DNA of 64,000 bases from Nitrospirota bacterium (GTDB taxonomy: Bacteria; JACPQY01), in NCBI GenBank assembly GCA_016180645.1, contig JACPAV010000021.1, forward strand, positions 45,793 to 109,792, given 5' to 3'. Each line of letters starts with the position of its first letter. Positions within the stretch are counted from its first letter, which is position 1. The notes beneath the pieces were generated by a model that worked only from the letters and a program-made list of their open reading frames with translations, searched no databases and was not told the origin of the DNA. Positions 7,300 to 15,562 of the stretch are shown here, in pieces. A program made the position numbers and the translations under genes.

Positions 7300-8093
7300 G
7301 CGCGACGGTGCTCTTCGAGAGAAGGGATCATGCCGCAGTGTTGACTCTGAACCGGCCGGAAGCCATGAATGCCATGAATGTCGAGATGCGGGTTGAGCTG
7401 AACCGCCGTTGGGCCGAGTTTCGCGACGATCCTGAACTGTGGGTGGCTGTTGTTACGGGGGCGGGGGAGAAGGCTTTTTGCGCCGGCGCCGATCTGAAGG
7501 AGTTGGGCGGGTTCTACAAGTCTACGACACCGGCAGAACGCCGTGCGCGGTGGGAGGTGGAACCCGGCATCGGCGGCATCACGCATAATCTGGACATCTG
7601 GAAACCGATCATCGCGGCGGTCAACGGTCACTGCCTGGCCGGGGGGATCGAGCTGGCCCTCGCCTGCGATATCCGCATCGCGTCTGAAAACGCCACCTTC
7701 GGCCTGACTGAAGTGCAGTGGGGGATCATTCCCGGCGCCGGCGGCACGCAACGACTGCCGCGGCTCATTCCGTTCGGCCGGGCACTCGAAATGCTCATCA
7801 CCGCGGAAAAGATCGACGCGGCCGAAGCCGGGCGGATCGGCCTCGTGAATCGCATCGTCCCGCAGGATGAACTCATGCCGACCGCCCTGGCGATGGCGGA
7901 GCGCATCTGCCGGAACGGGCCGCTCGCGGTGCGCTTGGTGAAGGAAGCCGCTTGCAGGGGCATGGACAGGCCGCTTGCCGAGGGCTTGCGGCTGGAGCAG
8001 CTCCTGGCCGAGTACGCAAGGCAGAGTGAGGATGCCCAGGAGGGGCCGAAGGCGTTTGCGGAGAAGAGGCAGCCTGCGTTCAAGGGAAGGTAA
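7296..8093 (+). CDS. Enoyl-CoA hydratase (crotonase family)
   Basis: A 265-residue crotonase that hydrates trans-2-enoyl-CoA. Oxyanion-hole segments are FCAGADLKELGG and NGHCLAGGIELALACDIRIA. Both catalytic glutamates of the hydratase subfamily are present (in GGIELALAC and FGLTEVQWG), followed by PGAGGTQRLPRL. The ATG at 7296 overlaps the DUF35 stop as ATGA. Of the three crotonases in the cluster it is the only one with both glutamates, so it is the best candidate for a true hydratase. Confidence 0.9.
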   Translation: MSATVLFERRDHAAVLTLNRPEAMNAMNVEMRVELNRRWAEFRDDPELWVAVVTGAGEKAFCAGADLKELGGFYKSTTPAERRARWEVEPGIGGITHNLDIWKPIIAAVNGHCLAGGIELALACDIRIASENATFGLTEVQWGIIPGAGGTQRLPRLIPFGRALEMLITAEKIDAAEAGRIGLVNRIVPQDELMPTALAMAERICRNGPLAVRLVKEAACRGMDRPLAEGLRLEQLLAEYARQSEDAQEGPKAFAEKRQPAFKGR

Positions 8094-8094
8094 A

Positions 8095-9000
8095 GTGGAC
8101 GAACGATTTAGAACTCAGGACCTTCCCGACAAAGTGGTGGTTGTCTGCGCGCTCACGGGGGCACAGCAGGGCAAGGAGGCCAATCCAAACCTGCCCGAGC
8201 AGCCGGATGAAATTATTGCCCAGGCCCTGGATGCCTGGCGCGCAGGCGCATCGGTTGTCCACATCCACGCGCGGGGCACGAATGGAAAAGCGACGTCAGA
8301 CCCGGGTATCTTCCGTCGCATCGTCGATGGAATCCGCGGGAAATCCGACCTCGTGATTAATTGCACAACCGGCGGAGCCGTGGCGGGGCTGCCGCTGGAG
8401 GATCGCATCAAGGTGGTGCCGGAACTGAAGCCGGAGATCGCTTCCTTTTCCGTGGGGGGCGGTTCGCTCCTCGGGCGTTATGATTCGAAGGCCGGACGGT
8501 GGACTCGGGATCAGCTGGTCACGCTGTTCCGCTCTTATTCGGAAATGGAGAGGGCCGCACTTCTGTTCCGGGAACACGGGACAAAGCCTGAACTCGAAGT
8601 GTACGACAGCGGTTTCCTCAACAACATCTGGACGCTTCGGGAGGCGGGATGGCTTGAAGAGCCGCTTCTCGTCAACTTCGTGATGGGCATCAGCGGCGAG
8701 TGCACGCCGTGGACGCCGCGCAACCTGATGTTTCTAGCGGACAACCTCCCGCCCGGGTCCCACTGGCTGGTTTCCGCCATCGGAGCGCGGGTGCATTTCA
8801 GGAGCGTTGCGTTCTGCGCGGCCCTCGGAGGACACGTCCGGGTGGGGATGGAAGACAACGTTTACATCGGGAGGGGTGAACCGGCGACGTCCAACGCGCA
8901 GATCGTGGAGAAGGCCGTCCGAATCTGCCGTGAGATCGGCCGCGAGCCGGCAACGCCGGCAGAGGCACGATCCCTCCTCGGCCTGAAAGGCGGCTTCTGA
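8095..9000 (+). CDS. Beta-keto acid cleavage enzyme (BKACE, DUF849)
   Basis: A 301-residue TIM-barrel protein of the BKACE family, which condenses a beta-keto acid with acetyl-CoA and splits it to acetoacetate plus an acyl-CoA, using a divalent metal. Visible features are VVVCALTGAQQGKEANPNLP, the metal-binding VVHIHARG, and INCTTGG. GTG 8095 has a good ribosome site (GGAAGG 5 nt upstream), and all alternatives lie within the preceding gene. The BKACE function fits a pathway in which the thiolase-like proteins lack a thiolysis cysteine. Confidence 0.88.
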   Translation: MDERFRTQDLPDKVVVVCALTGAQQGKEANPNLPEQPDEIIAQALDAWRAGASVVHIHARGTNGKATSDPGIFRRIVDGIRGKSDLVINCTTGGAVAGLPLEDRIKVVPELKPEIASFSVGGGSLLGRYDSKAGRWTRDQLVTLFRSYSEMERAALLFREHGTKPELEVYDSGFLNNIWTLREAGWLEEPLLVNFVMGISGECTPWTPRNLMFLADNLPPGSHWLVSAIGARVHFRSVAFCAALGGHVRVGMEDNVYIGRGEPATSNAQIVEKAVRICREIGREPATPAEARSLLGLKGGF

Positions 9001-10184
9001 TGGCCGGCACCTCGCCCTACTTCAACGAACAGCACGGGCAATTCCGCGCCGTCGTGCGCCGCTTTGTGGAGGAGGAAATGCGTCCCCACTGGCAAGAGTA
9101 CGAAAAGCTGGAGACCCAGCCGGATGGACCGTACAGGCAAACGTTTCGGGACGTGTTTGCGCGCGCCGCCAAGCTGGGGCTCTTGGGAATTCGCGTCCCT
9201 CCGCCATACGGGGGCACGGGACTCGATTTCCGGTACACCACGGTTCTTTGCGAAGAGTTGGTGCGCTCACTTGCGTTCGGCATGTGCGTCTCCATGCTGG
9301 CCCATGCGGAATTCGCCCTTTCGGCCATCGCGGGGGAAGGAACCCAGGCGCAGAAAGAGCGCTATCTGCCGGACGCCGTTCAAGGGAAAACAATATGGGG
9401 TCTGGGCATTACGGAGCCCGACTTTGGATCCGACGTGGCCGGCATCCGGACGACGGCACGGAGAAAGGGAGACCGCTACATCATCAGCGGCTCCAAGACC
9501 TTTATCACAAACGGTTCTATCGCGGACTACATCACGCTTGCGGTTCGAACGAGCGGCGCCGGAAAAGGCGGGCTGAGTCTCGTGATCGTCCCCACGAACA
9601 CGAAAGGATTCTCGGTCGGTAAGCGGTTGGAAAAAATCGGCGCGAAATCGTCCGACACCGCCCTCCTTTTCTTCGAGGACTGTGAAGTCCCGGTCGACAA
9701 CCTCATCGGCGAAGAAGGGAAAGGTTTCTACTACATCATGGACCATTTCCAGGGGGAGCGCCTCGTCCTGGCATCCTTTGCCAACGGTCTGATGCAGGTT
9801 CTGTGGGAGGAAGCCCTCCGATATGGCGGAGAGAGAAAGGTGTTCGGGCGGCCGGTCCTGGACTTCCAAGTCTGGAAGCACCGGCTGGCCGATGTGCTGA
9901 CAAAGATCGAAGCGTCCCGTCAACTCACCTATTGGGCTTGCGACCAACTGGTTCGGACGGGCCGCGCCCAGAAGGAAATCTCTATGGCCAAGCTGTTCGC
10001 CACGGAGACCGTTAGGGATGTTGCCATGGAGGCGCTGCAAATCCACGGGGGCAACGCCGTCATGGCGGAGTACCCGGTGGGTCGCCTCATGACCGAATGC
10101 ATGGGGATGACAATTGGCGCGGGCACGAGCGAGATCATGCGAGAGATTATCTGGCGCGAGGTGACGCGCGAGGGACGGTTTTGA
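9000..10184 (+). CDS. Acyl-CoA dehydrogenase, isovaleryl-CoA-dehydrogenase-like
   Basis: A 394-residue FAD enzyme with the full three-domain acyl-CoA dehydrogenase layout. It has WGLGITEPDFGSDVAG and YIISGSKTFITNGSIADY in the middle domain, RKVFGRPVLDFQ, and a C-terminal MTIGAGTSEIMREII. The GAGTSE form, instead of the YEGT with catalytic Glu seen in medium-chain enzymes, is typical of isovaleryl- and long-chain-type members, whose base lies in an earlier helix. The start overlaps the previous stop by one base (TGATG). Confidence 0.92.
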   Translation: MAGTSPYFNEQHGQFRAVVRRFVEEEMRPHWQEYEKLETQPDGPYRQTFRDVFARAAKLGLLGIRVPPPYGGTGLDFRYTTVLCEELVRSLAFGMCVSMLAHAEFALSAIAGEGTQAQKERYLPDAVQGKTIWGLGITEPDFGSDVAGIRTTARRKGDRYIISGSKTFITNGSIADYITLAVRTSGAGKGGLSLVIVPTNTKGFSVGKRLEKIGAKSSDTALLFFEDCEVPVDNLIGEEGKGFYYIMDHFQGERLVLASFANGLMQVLWEEALRYGGERKVFGRPVLDFQVWKHRLADVLTKIEASRQLTYWACDQLVRTGRAQKEISMAKLFATETVRDVAMEALQIHGGNAVMAEYPVGRLMTECMGMTIGAGTSEIMREIIWREVTREGRF

Positions 10185-10849
10185 CCTCGGGCGCGTTTTT
10201 CGACGTGGATGGCACCATCGTGCGGGGAAACCTCGCGTTGGCCGGTGCACTGGATTGGGTGAGACGAGGACGGATACGGCCCCTTGATTTCGCGCGCGGC
10301 GCCGCATGGTTCTGGGGCAACTATTTGGCCGGTCGCATGAACTATGGGGATCTTACGCGGGTCGGCTTCTATATCCTGGCAGGCCAGTCGGCCCAGTCGA
10401 TACAAGATGATGCAACGGACATTCTCGACCGGAGAATGCGGAAAAGGATCTACCCGCGAGCGCTTGAATGCATGCAGGAACATCGCAACGCGGGCCGACG
10501 GCTGGTGATTGCCTCGTCCGCACCGGCTCCCATGGTACGCGCTCTTGCCGCGTGCGTAGGGATTGATGACACCCTGGTCACGGAGCTGGAAACCCTCGAC
10601 GGGATTCTGACGGGGCAGGTGGTCGGCGACCTGTGCTACGGGGAGGGTAAGCGAAAGCGGGTCCAGGCTTTCGCCGAGCGTCATGGCCTGTCACTCTCCG
10701 ACAGTTTCGCCTATGCGGACGGCTACACCGACATTCCATTCTTATCGTCCGTAGGCCACCCGGTGGCCGTAAATCCCGACCGGAGGCTCAAGCGTGAGGC
10801 GGTCAAACGAGCGTGGCCTATCGTTCGATATGAGAAGGAGGGAGTATGA
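10181..10849 (+). CDS. HAD-IB family phosphatase, SerB-like
   Basis: A 222-residue HAD hydrolase. Motif I is AFFDVDGTIVRGN with both aspartates, motif II is LVIASSAPAPMV, and the Lys/GDxxxD region is YGEGKRKRVQAF followed by FAYADGYTDIPFLSSVGHPV. The cap resembles the phosphoserine-phosphatase/HAD-IB type. TTG 10181 is used because it overlaps the acyl-CoA dehydrogenase stop (TTGA). Its role in an acyl-CoA cluster is unclear; the substrate is unknown. Confidence 0.85.
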   Translation: MTSGAFFDVDGTIVRGNLALAGALDWVRRGRIRPLDFARGAAWFWGNYLAGRMNYGDLTRVGFYILAGQSAQSIQDDATDILDRRMRKRIYPRALECMQEHRNAGRRLVIASSAPAPMVRALAACVGIDDTLVTELETLDGILTGQVVGDLCYGEGKRKRVQAFAERHGLSLSDSFAYADGYTDIPFLSSVGHPVAVNPDRRLKREAVKRAWPIVRYEKEGV

Positions 10850-11634
10850 GCAAGACAACGGACGCGGTCCTACTGACGACCGATGGGGCGGTGGCCACGC
10901 TGACGCTAAACCGGCCGGATCGGATGAACTCGATCGATGTGGCCACGCTGGATCTCTTGTGCGAACGCTTGAGAGAGGCCGGGCGGTGCGGTGTCCGTGT
11001 GCTCGTCGTGACGGGGGCGGGAAATCTTTTCTCGGCGGGCGCCGATGGGTCTGAAATGGTGCCCCGCTCCTCCCGAGAGTGGGAGGCCCTCGTCGATCAC
11101 TACCTCGACCCGATCCGGCTCATTTCGGAACTTCCGATTCCCGTCGTGGCGAGAATCAACGGTGATTGCGTCGGCGGGGCCATGGGAATCGCCCTTTCGT
11201 GCGATTTCCGGATCGCGGTCGGCACGGCCCGTTTCGCCGCGCCGTTCGTGAAAATCGGCCTGGCGGGTTGCGACATGAGCTGCGGCTATTTTCTTCCTCG
11301 GATCATCGGATTGGGGCGGGCGACGGACCTGATGATGACGGGGCGCTATGTGGACGCGCCGGAGGCCGAGCGTATCGGCTTGATCCACCGAGCCGTCGAA
11401 CCGAGGGAACTCGATGCCGTGACGGATGAACTCGTCAAGAAACTGGCGTCCGGCCCTCCCATCGCATTGAACTTTACCAAGAAGGCGATCCGGCGTTCCC
11501 TCGACCGCAATATGGCCGCCGAGTTCGACTACGAAATCCTCGCGCAAGTCCAATGCCTCCAGACGGACGACCACCGTGAAGGGGTGCGGGCATTTTTCAA
11601 AGAGAAGCGCGCTCCGAAGTACGTCGGGACATAG
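10846..11634 (+). CDS. Crotonase-family protein lacking both hydratase glutamates
   Basis: A 262-residue crotonase fold. The oxyanion-hole segments are intact (FSAGADGSEMV; NGDCVGGAMGIALSCDFRIA). The first hydratase Glu position is Gly (GGAMGIAL), and the second region reads FAAPFVKIGLAG with Phe in place of Glu. It is therefore unlikely to be a simple hydratase; isomerase, hydrolase or ring-cleaving activities are all found among such variants. ATG overlaps the HAD gene stop (ATGA). Confidence 0.85.
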   Translation: MSKTTDAVLLTTDGAVATLTLNRPDRMNSIDVATLDLLCERLREAGRCGVRVLVVTGAGNLFSAGADGSEMVPRSSREWEALVDHYLDPIRLISELPIPVVARINGDCVGGAMGIALSCDFRIAVGTARFAAPFVKIGLAGCDMSCGYFLPRIIGLGRATDLMMTGRYVDAPEAERIGLIHRAVEPRELDAVTDELVKKLASGPPIALNFTKKAIRRSLDRNMAAEFDYEILAQVQCLQTDDHREGVRAFFKEKRAPKYVGT

Positions 11635-11644
11635 GAGCGGGTGC

Positions 11645-12784
11645 GTGGATCTTGACCTGACCGAGGAACAAAGGATTTTCCGCGACCGCTTCCGGGAGTT
11701 CGCCCGTGGCGAGATCGAGGCCATCGCGAAGGAGTGCGATGAGAAGGGCGAGTTTCCGAAGGGACTCTTCCGAAAAATGGGGGCACTCGGCTATCTCGGC
11801 ATTCCGTTCCCCCCTGACGTTGGGGGTGCGGGACTGGACCTCGTTACGTTCGCCCTTTCCGCCGAGGAACTGGGTCGCGCATCGGCCGGAATCGCCGTGG
11901 GGATCTACGTCCACGTGGCCCTGGCGCTGAGCGCGGTCCACACCTTCGGCACGAAGGAGCAGAAAGAGAAATACCTCACGCCCGGTATTTGCGGCGAAAA
12001 AGTCGGGGCCTGGGGGTTTGCGGAGCCTGCCGGCGGGTCCGACCCCTCGTCTTTCAGCACGGTGGCTGAACGGGGTCCGAACGGTTGGCGATTGAACGGA
12101 TCAAAAGTGTTTATCTCGAATGGAACCTTCGCCGATTTCGTGGTCGTCACCGCGAAAACAGCCCCGGAAAAGGCGCTTCAGGGAATGAGCCTTCTGATTC
12201 TCGAAAAGGGAACGCCGGGATTTACCGCCCGGCGCATTCCGGTCATGGGCGTACGGGCGACCGAATCGGCTGAGTTGAACTTTCAGGACTGCGTCTTGGG
12301 GGCCGATGCCCTCCTGGGAAAAGAGAACGAAGGCTTCCTGCAAGCGATGAAAACGCTGACGCTGGGCCGGATCATGGCCGCCGCGTTTGCCTGCGGCCTG
12401 GCAAGGGCCGCGCTGGAAGCAAGCCTGAAATTTGCCGGTGAACGGAAGGCGTTCGGACAAACGATCGGAGCGTTTCAAGGCAATCAGTGGACGCTGGCCG
12501 ATATGGCGACGCGTCTCGATGCCTCATGGCTGCTCACGCTTCGGGCCGCGCGGCTGGCCGACGCGGGGCGACCTCACATCAGGGAAGCGTCGATGGCCAA
12601 GCTCTACGCCTCGGAAACGGCCACGTGGATCTGCGAGCGGGCCGTCCAGATCCACGGGGCCTACGGAATGGCGATGGACTTTCCCGTCCAGCGCTACTAC
12701 CGGGACTGCAAGCTTCTTGAGATCGGCGAGGGGACCAGTGAGATCCAGCGCAACACGATCGCGCGGCAGTTGGGATTCAAGTAG
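11645..12784 (+). CDS. Acyl-CoA dehydrogenase
   Basis: A 379-residue FAD-dependent acyl-CoA dehydrogenase. Domain signatures are GAWGFAEPAGGSDPSS, WRLNGSKVFISNG, RKAFGQTIGAFQGNQ and LLEIGEGTSEIQRNTIA. The last carries the EGT glutamate that serves as catalytic base in short/medium-chain and glutaryl-type enzymes, unlike the first dehydrogenase of this cluster. GTG 11645 has AGGAGCGG just upstream. The two dehydrogenases probably act at different steps. Confidence 0.92.
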   Translation: MDLDLTEEQRIFRDRFREFARGEIEAIAKECDEKGEFPKGLFRKMGALGYLGIPFPPDVGGAGLDLVTFALSAEELGRASAGIAVGIYVHVALALSAVHTFGTKEQKEKYLTPGICGEKVGAWGFAEPAGGSDPSSFSTVAERGPNGWRLNGSKVFISNGTFADFVVVTAKTAPEKALQGMSLLILEKGTPGFTARRIPVMGVRATESAELNFQDCVLGADALLGKENEGFLQAMKTLTLGRIMAAAFACGLARAALEASLKFAGERKAFGQTIGAFQGNQWTLADMATRLDASWLLTLRAARLADAGRPHIREASMAKLYASETATWICERAVQIHGAYGMAMDFPVQRYYRDCKLLEIGEGTSEIQRNTIARQLGFK

Positions 12785-12798
12785 GGAGGAGAGGCACC

Positions 12799-13575
12799 AT
12801 GGCTTATGAAAAGATCACGCTCTCCATCGAACCGCCCAAGGCGACGATCGCGATGAACGACCCCGCCGTCATGAACGCGCACAGCACGCCGATGCTGATG
12901 GAGATTCAGGACGCGGTGCGGAAGATCGAGGCGGACGAGCGCGTCATCGTGGGCGTCATCGAGGGCGCGGGCGGCCATTTCTGCGCCGGGATCAACCTCA
13001 ATGAAACGCACGACATGACCGCTCTCGAGGGGCGAAAGCTCGCGCGCCTTTTGCACGAGACGTTTTCGCTCGTCCGCACGACGGACAAGCTCTACATCGC
13101 CAAGATCCGAGGGAACTGTCTGGGAGCGGGACTTGAACTGGCCGTATCGTGCGATCTGTTGATCGGCACGGAGACGTCGAAATACGGCTTCCCGCACATG
13201 AAGATCGGGATTCCGTCCATCGTCGAGGCGGGCATCGTGCCGCAGATGATCGGAATCACCCGCGCGCGGGAACTCTACTATCTGGCGAAATCGTGGGACG
13301 GAAAGCGGGCGCACGAGGAGGGCCTCATCAACCGCGTCGTACCGGATCGGGATCTGGACGCCGCCGCGGACGAGTGGGTGGAAACCCTGAGCGGCTACAG
13401 TCCGGTGGCGATGGCCGTTCAGAAGGACATCTGTCACAAGTGGATGACGGCCGACCTCGAGACGGCCATCGATTTTTCCATCAACTCCGTCTGCATCAGT
13501 TTCACATCCGAGGACCAGAAAGAGGGAATGAGGGCGTTTCTTGAAAAAAGGAAGCCGGTTTTCAAAGGACGATGA
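12799..13575 (+). CDS. Crotonase-family enoyl-CoA hydratase/isomerase
   Basis: A 258-residue crotonase with oxyanion-hole motifs FCAGINLNETHD and GNCLGAGLELAVSCDLLIG. The first hydratase glutamate is kept (GLELAV). The second position falls in YGFPHMKIGIPS and appears to be His. A strong ribosome site (AGGAGAGG) precedes ATG 12799. Being partly substituted, its exact reaction cannot be assigned. Confidence 0.85.
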   Translation: MAYEKITLSIEPPKATIAMNDPAVMNAHSTPMLMEIQDAVRKIEADERVIVGVIEGAGGHFCAGINLNETHDMTALEGRKLARLLHETFSLVRTTDKLYIAKIRGNCLGAGLELAVSCDLLIGTETSKYGFPHMKIGIPSIVEAGIVPQMIGITRARELYYLAKSWDGKRAHEEGLINRVVPDRDLDAAADEWVETLSGYSPVAMAVQKDICHKWMTADLETAIDFSINSVCISFTSEDQKEGMRAFLEKRKPVFKGR

Positions 13576-13585
13576 GGAGGAGATC

Positions 13586-14434
13586 ATGAGTCAAACCGTC
13601 GGCGCGATCGACGCATGGGGATCGTGGATCGGTCCCGAAGGCGCAAAAAAGTGGCCGCAAGAATACGTCCACATTTTCAAGAAGTACCGCTCCCCGGAAG
13701 TCATTCTCAAAGGCATGACGACGGAGCAGATGATCGAGGACATGGACCGCGCGGGCGTGGATCGCTGTGTCCTGTCCGCTTTCTACCACAAGGACCTTGC
13801 GGTCGTGTCCAACGAAGAAGTCGCGGCCGCCGTGAAGAAACATCCCAAGCGGTTTGTGGGGTCAGGTACGGTCAATGTCTTGCGCAGGCCAATGGATGTT
13901 GCCCGCGAGGTCGAACGGCTTGTCCGGGAACTCGGCATGAAGGCGATCCGCCTTGAGCCGTACATGTACGGCGACGGCACGACGGGCCTCGCGCCGAACG
14001 ACAAGCACTACTGGCCCGTTTACGTGAAGTGCGTGGAACTCGACGTTCCGGTCTGCATTCAGGTCGGCCATACGGGTCCGCTTCTCCCTTCCGAGGCGGG
14101 CCGGCCGATCTACCTGGATGAAGTGGCGCTGGCCTTTCCCGAACTCGTGATCCTGGGCTGCCACCTCGGCCAGCCGTGGCACGAGGAGATGATGATCCTG
14201 GCGTGGAAACACCCGAACGTGTATGTGGAGACTTCAGCCCGTACCCCGAAACATTGGCCCAAGGAGTTCATCCAGTTCGCGGGCGGTTGGGGACAGGACA
14301 AGGTCATCTGGGCGACGGACTACCCACTGCTTCCCTTCGACCGCACCCTGCGCGAGGTGGATGAACTCGGCCTGACACCCGACGTGAAGCGGAAAATCGT
14401 ACGCGAGAACGCCCTCCGGGCCTTCAGGCTGTGA
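13586..14434 (+). CDS. Amidohydrolase-2 family TIM-barrel hydrolase/decarboxylase
   Basis: A 282-residue metal-dependent hydrolase of the ACMSD-like amidohydrolase_2 family. Landmarks are VDRCVLSAFYHKDLAVVSNE, the metal-site region ILGCHLGQPWHEEMM, and the C-terminal VIWATDYPLLPFDRTL with the conserved Asp. The N-terminal HxH is replaced by IDAWGSW, so the metal site may be altered. ATG 13586 has GAGGAGGAG upstream, and the gene starts 10 bp after the crotonase stop, closing the catabolic operon. Cyclic or branched acid substrates are likely, but none can be named. Confidence 0.82.
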   Translation: MSQTVGAIDAWGSWIGPEGAKKWPQEYVHIFKKYRSPEVILKGMTTEQMIEDMDRAGVDRCVLSAFYHKDLAVVSNEEVAAAVKKHPKRFVGSGTVNVLRRPMDVAREVERLVRELGMKAIRLEPYMYGDGTTGLAPNDKHYWPVYVKCVELDVPVCIQVGHTGPLLPSEAGRPIYLDEVALAFPELVILGCHLGQPWHEEMMILAWKHPNVYVETSARTPKHWPKEFIQFAGGWGQDKVIWATDYPLLPFDRTLREVDELGLTPDVKRKIVRENALRAFRL

Positions 14435-14450
14435 GATTCGGGGGAGGGTC

Positions 14451-15503
14451 CTATTTTGACGCGCTCAAGAACGCGCCCAGGAACCCGCCGAGAAAGCCTG
14501 CGATCGTCTTTACCACCGTCACATCCTCTTCGCTGAAGTCCTGGATGGCCTTCGTTTGCACAACGACCACGCCGAGGGACGTGTTTTCATACAAGATGGG
14601 TACTCCGAGGTAGGAGCCGTACCGCTCCTCGCCGGTCTCGGGGAAATACTTGAATCGAGGGTGTTTGGCGGCATCACGCGCGCAAACGGTTGTCATCGTC
14701 TCGATCACCAGTCCTGTCAGCCCCTCGCTCGTGGTCATTATGACTCTCCCGACGGAATCCGGATTGAGACCGGCCGTCGCACGCAACGTGAGCGCCCGAT
14801 CCTCCAACAGGTAAAGCGAACACACATCGATGGCGAGCCATTGCTGAATCGCCGCCGCGGTGTCCTGTAATTTTCGATCTCGATCCGAAGCTCTCGAGAA
14901 GAGGGCCGCCAGGTTTTCGAACAGCTTGAGTGGCTGACGGCGGCTTTCGGCTGAGTGCGGAGGCCCCTCCTGGAGGACCACTCGATTTCGGCCCAATCGC
15001 TTGGCCCGGTAGAGGGCGTAGTCCGCCCACGCCAGGAGATCGGTTTCAGCTTGGAGGGCCGGGTTCATCGCCGTCGCCCCGATGCTTGCCGTCAATTTCC
15101 CTTGGGGGAAGAGTTCTTCAAACAGTTCCTGCCCGGGATACTGGGCCGAACTCACGGACTTCAAGAGCTGGCGCGCGAACTCCGCACCGACGGACAAGTC
15201 GTGGGCGGGAAGGAGAATGACGAACTCATCGCCCCCCTGCCGACCCAGCGTGTCGATCGGCTTGAGGTTTCCTCCAAGAACTTCCGCGAACCGCCTCAAA
15301 AGGCGGTCGCCCCAATTCCGGCCGAGCGTGTCGTTGTAGATCTTGAAATAGTCGATGTCGACCAAAAGGACGGTCAAGGGGCTGTTGTCCCGCCGCGCTC
15401 GCCGCACCTCTTCCCGGAGCTTGGCCTCAACGTGACGCCGGTCGAAAACGCCCGTCGCCGAATCCGCGTAGTCAAAGGGTGAGGCGCCCGGATCGTCGGT
15501 CAT
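14451..15503 (-). CDS. Diguanylate cyclase, GGDEF followed by GAF
   Basis: A 350-residue cytoplasmic protein. Residues about 15-180 form a GGDEF domain with intact active site (GRQGGDEFVILLPA, GGDEF at about 90-94). The usual inhibitory RxxD motif reads KPID, so c-di-GMP feedback may be weak. Residues about 190-345 form a GAF sensor domain (VCSLYLLEDRALTLRATAGL; YLGVPILYENTSLGVVV). GGDEF before GAF is the reverse of the common order. It ends 16 bp from the plus-strand amidohydrolase, a convergent junction. ATG 15503 is the domain-consistent start. Confidence 0.87.
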   Translation of the reverse strand: MTDDPGASPFDYADSATGVFDRRHVEAKLREEVRRARRDNSPLTVLLVDIDYFKIYNDTLGRNWGDRLLRRFAEVLGGNLKPIDTLGRQGGDEFVILLPAHDLSVGAEFARQLLKSVSSAQYPGQELFEELFPQGKLTASIGATAMNPALQAETDLLAWADYALYRAKRLGRNRVVLQEGPPHSAESRRQPLKLFENLAALFSRASDRDRKLQDTAAAIQQWLAIDVCSLYLLEDRALTLRATAGLNPDSVGRVIMTTSEGLTGLVIETMTTVCARDAAKHPRFKYFPETGEERYGSYLGVPILYENTSLGVVVVQTKAIQDFSEEDVTVVKTIAGFLGGFLGAFLSASK

Positions 15504-15562
15504 GACGAGGCGATATTCTGGGTGCGGTCGACCGGGATTGCAAGGCCGGCGATGCGGCCGTT

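Noticed and set aside
10846..13575. Assignment of the cluster to a specific pathway such as benzoyl-CoA or cyclohexanecarboxylate degradation
   Set aside because: Ring-reducing enzymes and a clear oxoacyl-CoA hydrolase are absent; the dehydrogenase and crotonases are too generic to name a substrate.
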